Positions 6,988 through 11,092 of a DNA stretch of 11,092 nt are shown one piece after another (positions within the stretch are counted from its first letter, which is position 1; the number at the start of each line of letters is the position of its first letter). Under the pieces are notes generated by a model. The model did no database searches, was not told where the DNA came from, and saw only the letters and a list, made by a program, of their open reading frames with translations. The translations under genes and the position numbers were made by a program. Source of the DNA: Pseudomonadota bacterium (lineage in GTDB: Bacteria > Pseudomonadota > Alphaproteobacteria > Rhizobiales > Hyphomicrobiaceae); contig JAEZBZ010000243.1 of assembly GCA_023412745.1 (NCBI GenBank), positions 1-11,092 on the forward strand, in the 5' to 3' direction.

Positions 6988-8031
6988 TTACTTGAGATAG
7001 CCCATCTCTTTCCAGATCGCGTATTCCTTGCGGAATGCCTGCATGTGCTCATAGACGCGCTTGAAATTCGGATTCTTGGCCGACTCTTCCTCGACCACTT
7101 CATCCCAAGCCTTCTTCATTGCAGCAAGGATTTCCGGCGACCAGGTTCTGATCTGGACACCATGCTTGTCGCGCATCTCGGCGATCGCTTTTCCTTGCGA
7201 GGCCTCGCCGTTGGCTATGACTTCCTTCAGCGTCAAGGCGCACGCACCTTCGATTGCCGCCTTGTGCTGATCCGACAGCGCGTCATACTTGGCTTTGTTG
7301 ATGTAGATGCCCTGCCAGCTCGCTTGCTGATGCCAGCCCGGGAAATAGTAGAATTTGGCGACCTGGTGGAAACCGAGCCGTTGGTCCATCTGCGGCAATG
7401 AGAATTCAGCCGCATCGATCGTGCCAAGCTGCAGCGCCTGGAAGATGTCGCCCGGCGCGGTAAGCTGCGTCGAAACGCCAAGCTTCTCCATGACCTTGCC
7501 GCCGAACCCAAGGAATCGCATTTTCAGGCCCTTGAGGTCATCGACGGTGTTGATTTCCTTCCGGAACCAGCCTGCGCCTTCCGGCGGAATCACGTTGCAG
7601 GGAAAATTGACAACGTTTTGCTTGGCGTACATCTCACGTTCGAGCTCAAGTCCGCCGCCATGGAAAACCCAGGCCACAAATTCCGGAATGGAGGGCCCGA
7701 ATGGCAGGGAGTTGAAAATCGTGAACGCGGAGTCATTCCTGGCGTAGAACGAGGATGCAGAATAAGCCATGTCGACCGAGCCTTGGCTGACGGCATCGAT
7801 GGCTTGCAAACCCGGTACGATAGCGCCCGGCTCGTTGAACTTGATTTCAAGCGTTCCGTTGGTCAGTCGAGAGACATGCTTGATGAAGCTGTGTGCCGCT
7901 TCCCCCAGGAGCACGAGGCTGCCGGGATAGGCACTAGCCAAATTCATGCGGACCTTTTTTTCCTGCGCGACGGCAGGAGACGCCAGAAAACTGGCGCAAG
8001 CGGCAGCAGCGAGCCACGACCTGATCTTCAT
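6988..8031 (-). CDS. dctP: TRAP transporter substrate-binding protein, DctP/TakP-like
   Basis: This 347-residue periplasmic receptor captures the substrate and delivers it to DctQM. A Sec signal peptide is clear (MKIRSWLAAAACASFLASPAVA, cut probably after residue 22). The mature part follows the TakP-like subgroup: SAYPGSLVLLGEAA (34-46), NEPGAIVPGLQAIDAV (66-81), GWFRKEINTVDDLKGLKMRF (154-173) with R172 at the position of the carboxylate-binding arginine, and VAKFYYFPGWHQQ (224-236). Such proteins usually bind 2-oxo acids, hydroxy acids or related organic acids. Two positions differ from TakP as I recall it: AEF (F210) in place of TEW, and Q235 where TakP has a Na+-binding glutamate, so the ligand is left open. 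ATG 8031 has the ribosome site GGAAGG seven bases upstream. It is the first gene of the operon, transcribed from the divergent region to its right. Confidence 0.95.
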   Translation of the reverse strand: MKIRSWLAAAACASFLASPAVAQEKKVRMNLASAYPGSLVLLGEAAHSFIKHVSRLTNGTLEIKFNEPGAIVPGLQAIDAVSQGSVDMAYSASSFYARNDSAFTIFNSLPFGPSIPEFVAWVFHGGGLELEREMYAKQNVVNFPCNVIPPEGAGWFRKEINTVDDLKGLKMRFLGFGGKVMEKLGVSTQLTAPGDIFQALQLGTIDAAEFSLPQMDQRLGFHQVAKFYYFPGWHQQASWQGIYINKAKYDALSDQHKAAIEGACALTLKEVIANGEASQGKAIAEMRDKHGVQIRTWSPEILAAMKKAWDEVVEEESAKNPNFKRVYEHMQAFRKEYAIWKEMGYLK

Positions 8032-8387
8032 TCAGTTTCCTTCCTATGATTTTATTGCACGCCGTTTGTCGACGCTTACCAATCGCAGATCCTCGGATCA
8101 CTCGGTCCGGTCTGCTTCGAGGACTGTAGGTTCTTTGTTTGCGCGGCGTCCCCCTCTGTACACATCGTATACATTGACCGATGTAATCGATTTCGCACGC
8201 TACCGGACTAAAGTCAAAACATAGTAGGCGCCGTGAAAGACTGAGCCGCAGCTATATCGGCGATGATCTTCAAGCTGGGCCACGTTGCCTAAAAAACGCC
8301 TTCCGCGGCCGCAATTGTGCCACCGGGGTCGCGCCGGATTTGACGATGACGTTGGTCTGGCGATCAAAGGGGAGCATTTGCCAGACG
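8032..8387. other. Divergent intergenic control region
   Basis: This 356-bp gap lies between dctP (-) and the SH3b protein (+) and contains no convincing gene. It holds the dctP ribosome site, inverted repeats GATCC-TC-GGATC (8088-8099) and TCCTCG/CGAGGA (8090-8095, 8118-8123), and the operator-like cluster at 8157-8185. A TTGACT on the - strand (from 'agtcaa' near 8212) is a possible -35, but no good -10 lies 17 bp from it. The frame of the SH3b gene is open from TTG 8340 and ATG 8346, so part of the right end may be translated. Confidence 0.5.
8157..8185. promoter_or_regulatory. Operator-like nested inverted repeats upstream of dctP
   Basis: Three symmetric elements overlap here: TGTACA (8157-8162), ACATCG (8162-8167) with CGATGT (8179-8184) at an 11-bp spacer, and TACAT (8170-8174) with ATGTA (8181-8185) at a 6-bp spacer. 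A GTATAC core (8167-8172) sits inside; such cores occur in operators of FCD-type GntR regulators (for example UxuR/ExuR sites). A substrate-responsive regulator of the TRAP operon is plausible, though none is encoded in the window. Confidence 0.4.
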
Positions 8388-9038
8388 ATGCCGCTGCGAG
8401 TTTTGCTGGGCTTGGCGTCAAGCCTGACGCTTGTGTTTCTGGCACCGCCGATTTCTGCGCAGGCCGGGAAGTACGAGTTTCGCGTCGTCAACGTGGCGCG
8501 ATCGGATTTTCTGAACGTGCGCGAGCGGGTGAACGATCAGGGCAGTATCGGCGCCACGAAGATCCTGGCGCAGATCCCGGCGCGTGCCGATGGCGTGCTT
8601 GGATCCGGTGCGAGCCAGCTTGTCGGCCGAACGCGCTGGTTTGAAATCCGCTATGGCGAAACACGCGGCTGGGTCAACGGGCGCTTTCTGGCACCGAAGT
8701 CATCCCAACTCGACAGCGAACTCGAGTCCAACCTGTTTTGCGCCGGAACCGAGCCGTTCTGGTCGCTCAAGATCGAAGACGATTCCGCAGAGATGCGCCG
8801 CCCCGACACGCAGCCGGAACACTTCAGCGTCGCCGTCCGCGAGCCATTTCAAGGTCGCGAGGATGCGCTCGCGATCCGCATCGTCAACGATATGGGGCCG
8901 GAAATCAGTGCCCTCGTGCAGCACAAGGAGTGGTGCAGCGATGGCATGTCCGATCTTGAATATGCGTTCCAGGTCCGCCTCGTGGGGCGCGAAGACGGCG
9001 ACCAGCCCTTGCGCGGCTGCTGCAGCCTGCTCAGATAA
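8388..9038 (+). CDS. Secreted SH3b-domain protein with COG3650-like C-terminus
   Basis: No specific function is known. The 216-residue product has a signal peptide (MPLRVLLGLASSLTLVFLAPPISAQA trimmed here to its hydrophobic core, LASSLTLVFLAPP), with cleavage near residue 24-26. Residues about 30-104 look like a bacterial SH3 domain (FLNVRERV near 41-48, then WFEIRYGETRGWVNGRFLAP). These often bind cell-wall or protein ligands. Residues about 115-216 carry CAGTEPFWSLKI (118-129), EWCSDGMSDLEY (181-192) and a closing GCC (210-212). I recall GTEPFW and C-DGMSD as marks of COG3650-type envelope proteins, so this assignment is from memory. C118, C183, C211 and C212 could form disulfides. Start: ATG 8388 gives the cleanest signal peptide, but its AGGGGAG site is 13 bases away. 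ATG 8346 would add 14 residues. It stands alone, divergent from dctP. Confidence 0.8.
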   Translation: MPLRVLLGLASSLTLVFLAPPISAQAGKYEFRVVNVARSDFLNVRERVNDQGSIGATKILAQIPARADGVLGSGASQLVGRTRWFEIRYGETRGWVNGRFLAPKSSQLDSELESNLFCAGTEPFWSLKIEDDSAEMRRPDTQPEHFSVAVREPFQGREDALAIRIVNDMGPEISALVQHKEWCSDGMSDLEYAFQVRLVGREDGDQPLRGCCSLLR

Positions 9039-9117
9039 ACGGAGCGCGAGCGGCAAAGCGGCCCTACCCGGCGCGGCGCACTCGTGCTAGAGCGCGGCAT
9101 TCTGGCTTGAGATGTCG

Positions 9118-9140
9118 GGCGCCTTCCGTTCGAAGGTGCC
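9118..9140 (+). other. Short hairpin before the hydrolase gene
   Basis: GGCGCCTTC (9118-9126) and GAAGGTGCC (9132-9140) pair over nine positions, one of them G-U, around a 5-base loop. No T run follows, so it is not a standard intrinsic terminator. It lies in the 144-bp gap between the SH3b gene and the hydrolase gene; no other signal is clear in that gap. Confidence 0.25.
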
Positions 9141-9182
9141 GGCTGCAAACTGCACTAATCCGCCCCAAGGTGCCGCAAGACA

Positions 9183-10100
9183 ATGACCCGCGAACCCTCC
9201 GAAATTCCGTTCAAGAAGACCATGGAATTTGTCTACGGTGAGCCAAAGGAACTTGCTCCGGATGTGTTGCGCCTCGTCGCCAACAACCCGAGCCCGTTCA
9301 CGTTTCACGGCACCAACACGTACCTGATCGGTGCCGGGGAACTGGCGCTTATCGATCCTGGTCCAGCCGATGACGCTCACTTCGAAGCGATCATGAGAAC
9401 GGCCGGGACGCGGCCGATCACACATATTCTCATTACCCACACCCATCGCGATCACACCGACGGACTGGAGCGGCTGCAGAAAGCGACCGGCGCCAAAGTC
9501 GCAGCACGCGGTCGCGCCGCTTGGGAAGCCGGAGCATTGCGCCTCAGCCCGTCCGGCGCTGAGTTCATCGACATGGATTTCCGGCCGGATATCGTACTCA
9601 ACGACGGCGATGTCGTCACCGGCGCGGATTGGGCGCTCGAAGCCATTTTCACCCCTGGCCACGCCCCTGACCATCTGTGCTTCGCCGACGCCGGCCGCAA
9701 GGTGCTGTTCTGCGGCGATCACATCATGAGCTGGAATACGACGGTTGTTGCCCCACCCGAGGGCAACATGGCCGACTACATGCGCTCGCTGGAGCGCCTG
9801 CTTCCGCGCGAAGAGACGGTGTTCCTGCCAGGCCATGGCGGGCGCATCGAACAGCCGACCCGCATGGTCAAGGCCTATATCGTCCATCGCCGCTGGCGCG
9901 AGCAGGCCATCCTGGACGCCATCCGCTCAGGCAAAACGACGATCGCCGAGATCGTGGCCCAGGTCTATCAGGGCCTCGACCCGAAACTCATCAACGCGGC
10001 CTCGCTGTCAGTGCTGGCGCACGTTGAGCATCTGATTTCGCGCGATCTCCTACGCTGCGAGGGCCCGCCTTCTTTCGATCGGCCCCTGGCAGCCGTTTAA
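9183..10100 (+). CDS. Metallo-beta-lactamase-fold hydrolase, LACTB2-like
   Basis: This 305-residue cytosolic protein is a metallo-beta-lactamase-fold hydrolase of the LACTB2-like type. Seen: the family N-terminal segment NNPSPFTFHGTNTYLIG (about 34-50); the dinuclear metal motif THTHRDH (H86, H88, D90, H91); H160 in TPGHAPDH; D179 in CGDHIMSW; and H218 in LPGHGG. This is a full zinc-ligand set. The C-terminal part (about 235-295) with TIAEIVAQVYQGLDP and AHVEHLISRDLL fits the winged-helix domain typical of LACTB2 proteins. Some relatives are endoribonucleases and others have unknown substrates, so activity is not fixed by sequence. Start: ATG 9183 has AAGG at 9167-9170, 12 bases upstream; ATG 9222 is an alternative that loses 13 residues before the conserved region. 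The last 110 bp overlap the convergent DUF1499 gene. Confidence 0.92.
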   Translation: MTREPSEIPFKKTMEFVYGEPKELAPDVLRLVANNPSPFTFHGTNTYLIGAGELALIDPGPADDAHFEAIMRTAGTRPITHILITHTHRDHTDGLERLQKATGAKVAARGRAAWEAGALRLSPSGAEFIDMDFRPDIVLNDGDVVTGADWALEAIFTPGHAPDHLCFADAGRKVLFCGDHIMSWNTTVVAPPEGNMADYMRSLERLLPREETVFLPGHGGRIEQPTRMVKAYIVHRRWREQAILDAIRSGKTTIAEIVAQVYQGLDPKLINAASLSVLAHVEHLISRDLLRCEGPPSFDRPLAAV

Positions 10101-10938
10101 GAATAGCCGCCCGCCCCCTGGCGCGACCGCGCGGCGTCGCGGCACCCGGCACCGTGCTTTCGAGCCGCGCGCGCAGTTCCTTCGCGAAAGCCCGCACGCG
10201 GCCGGCATTCGTTCCGAAATCGGCCGATCCATAACGCGACGCCGAACGCATATCGACGACCGCTGTGCTCTGGTCGCCGACGATCCGAATGACGACGTCG
10301 TCCGTGTAGCCCACCAGCAAGGTGCGGTCCGTGGCCTCGATCAGGCCCGGCCTGTCGGCGTCGGCGCCGGGCGGCGTCTCGCTGACGATATGGAACTTCA
10401 GCCGGCGAACGGCATCCGCCGCCAGCTCAAAGGCTTCCTCGGCTGACCGGTTGATGCGGATCGGCTGCAAGTCGGGATAGCTCGCGGTCTGCAGATCGGC
10501 GAAGGCGGCCCCCGGATACTCCGGCGAATTGGCGCCGCCCTCGCGCTGGCGCGCCAGACTGGCGAATTGCGGTGGCGAACGCAGATCCGTGCTGACGTCA
10601 TAGATGCGCGGCAGATCCCGCGCCATGGCGACGAAGACGGCCGGGCAAGCCAGCAGCGTCAGAGAGACGAACAGGGCGAGGATTGCGGCCCCGCCCCCTC
10701 GCCTGCCGCTGATCCAGACCCGGATCATCGCGCCCAGCGTCAACAGAACTGTTACCGCCGCGCCACCGAAACCGACCAGGAACAGGTTCATCAAAACCGG
10801 CGTCGGCAAACCCATCAGGCGGTGCAGGACGATGCCGACGATCACGAGCGCCGTGCAGAACAGCGCGAGCCGCAAACTCCAGACAGCGCTGGAGGCCGGA
10901 CGTTCGCCGGTTATTGCTATCGTATCAACGGCGGCCAT
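9991..10938 (-). CDS. DUF1499 family membrane protein
   Basis: Function unknown; a DUF1499 protein of 315 residues. The N-terminus has three hydrophobic segments (about 21-41, 48-71 and 84-106), so it is an inner-membrane protein. The soluble DUF1499 domain (about 108-262) shows RIYDVSTDLRSPPQF, the internal EEAFELAADAVRRLKFHIV, and the closing SRYGSADFGTNAGRVRAF. Residues about 263-315 form a basic, low-complexity tail rich in Arg, Ala and Pro that family members usually lack. Its last ~36 residues are antisense to the hydrolase gene. Start: the frame also begins at GTG 10947, but that GTG lies inside AGGTG, which is well placed (six bases) as the ribosome site of ATG 10938, so ATG is chosen. 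No cysteine or catalytic motif points to an enzyme. Confidence 0.88.
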   Translation of the reverse strand: MAAVDTIAITGERPASSAVWSLRLALFCTALVIVGIVLHRLMGLPTPVLMNLFLVGFGGAAVTVLLTLGAMIRVWISGRRGGGAAILALFVSLTLLACPAVFVAMARDLPRIYDVSTDLRSPPQFASLARQREGGANSPEYPGAAFADLQTASYPDLQPIRINRSAEEAFELAADAVRRLKFHIVSETPPGADADRPGLIEATDRTLLVGYTDDVVIRIVGDQSTAVVDMRSASRYGSADFGTNAGRVRAFAKELRARLESTVPGAATPRGRARGRAAILKRLPGADRKKAGPRSVGDRAKSDAQRAPALTARPR

Positions 10939-10995
10939 TAACGACACCTATGGCGTGACAGCATCGCTGCCCTGTCCGCAGCAGGAACCTTTTGA

Positions 10996-11085
10996 ATGAT
11001 CGACGCATCAAAGCTAATCATACTCGAGATTTGCTCCCAGCCACAGCGCCAAACCCAGGCCAACCTACAGGGCGACCGATCATGA
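10996..11085 (+). CDS. Possible 29-residue ORF coupled to next gene
   Basis: ATG 10996 opens a 29-codon frame (MIDASKLIILEICSQPQRQT at its start) ending at TGA 11083-11085. AGGAA at 10983-10987 lies eight bases upstream, a good ribosome site. The stop overlaps an ATG in ATGA (11082-11085), as seen between soxD and soxA. It may be a small upstream ORF coupled to the following gene, or chance. I do not recognise the peptide, and no homology can be judged at this length. Confidence 0.3.
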   Translation: MIDASKLIILEICSQPQRQTQANLQGDRS

Positions 11086-11092
11086 CGACCCT
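11082..11092 (+). CDS. Possible start of a + strand gene, cut by the window
   Basis: ATG ACG ACC begins at 11082, with AGGG at 11069-11072 nine bases upstream, and runs off the right edge. It would be divergent from the DUF1499 gene. Only three full codons are visible, so the product cannot be named. Confidence 0.3.

Noticed and set aside
10567..10999. Two + strand open frames (10567-10941, 10604-10999)
   Set aside because: Both are antisense to the DUF1499 membrane region and have Gln/Asp/Arg-rich, motif-free translations.

Overview
The window looks like a chromosomal segment of a high-GC alphaproteobacterium, most likely of the Hyphomicrobiales (rhizobial) group. This rests on the GC-rich third codon positions, the heterotetrameric sarcosine oxidase operon, a complete three-gene TRAP transporter, and family-typical alphaproteobacterial proteins (a LACTB2-like hydrolase and a DUF1499 membrane protein). 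The assignment is inferred from gene content only. I see no transposase, integrase, tRNA, rRNA, CRISPR array or phage gene.

Left part (1-3842, + strand): the distal three genes of a soxBDAG operon. soxD, soxA and soxG are translationally coupled by overlaps, and soxB presumably lies just outside the left edge. The products are the delta, alpha and gamma subunits of heterotetrameric sarcosine oxidase, which demethylates sarcosine to glycine and passes the one-carbon unit to tetrahydrofolate.

Middle (3843-8031): a gap with two palindromes leads into a single secreted protein made of two near-identical copies of a ~106-residue domain (4038-4838). A strong terminator (4866-4896) separates it from a convergent TRAP operon on the - strand. 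The operon reads dctP (substrate-binding protein), a 95-bp gap with a strong hairpin, dctQ (small permease), then dctM (large permease). The binding protein belongs to the TakP-like 2-oxo/hydroxy-acid class but seems changed at ligand-site positions.

Right part (8032-11092): a 356-bp divergent control region with operator-like inverted repeats lies between dctP and a secreted SH3b/COG3650-like protein (8388-9038). Next comes a LACTB2-like metallo-beta-lactamase-fold hydrolase (9183-10100), whose 3' end overlaps the convergent DUF1499 membrane protein gene (9991-10938, - strand) by 110 bp. At the right edge a possible 29-codon ORF ends in an ATGA overlap with what may be the start of another + strand gene.

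Most of this is ordinary catabolic and envelope gene content. I do not see a convincing undescribed multi-gene system. The best leads are the duplicated-domain protein, the altered TRAP binding pocket, the dctP-dctQ hairpin, the divergent operator cluster and the small coupled ORF at the right edge.
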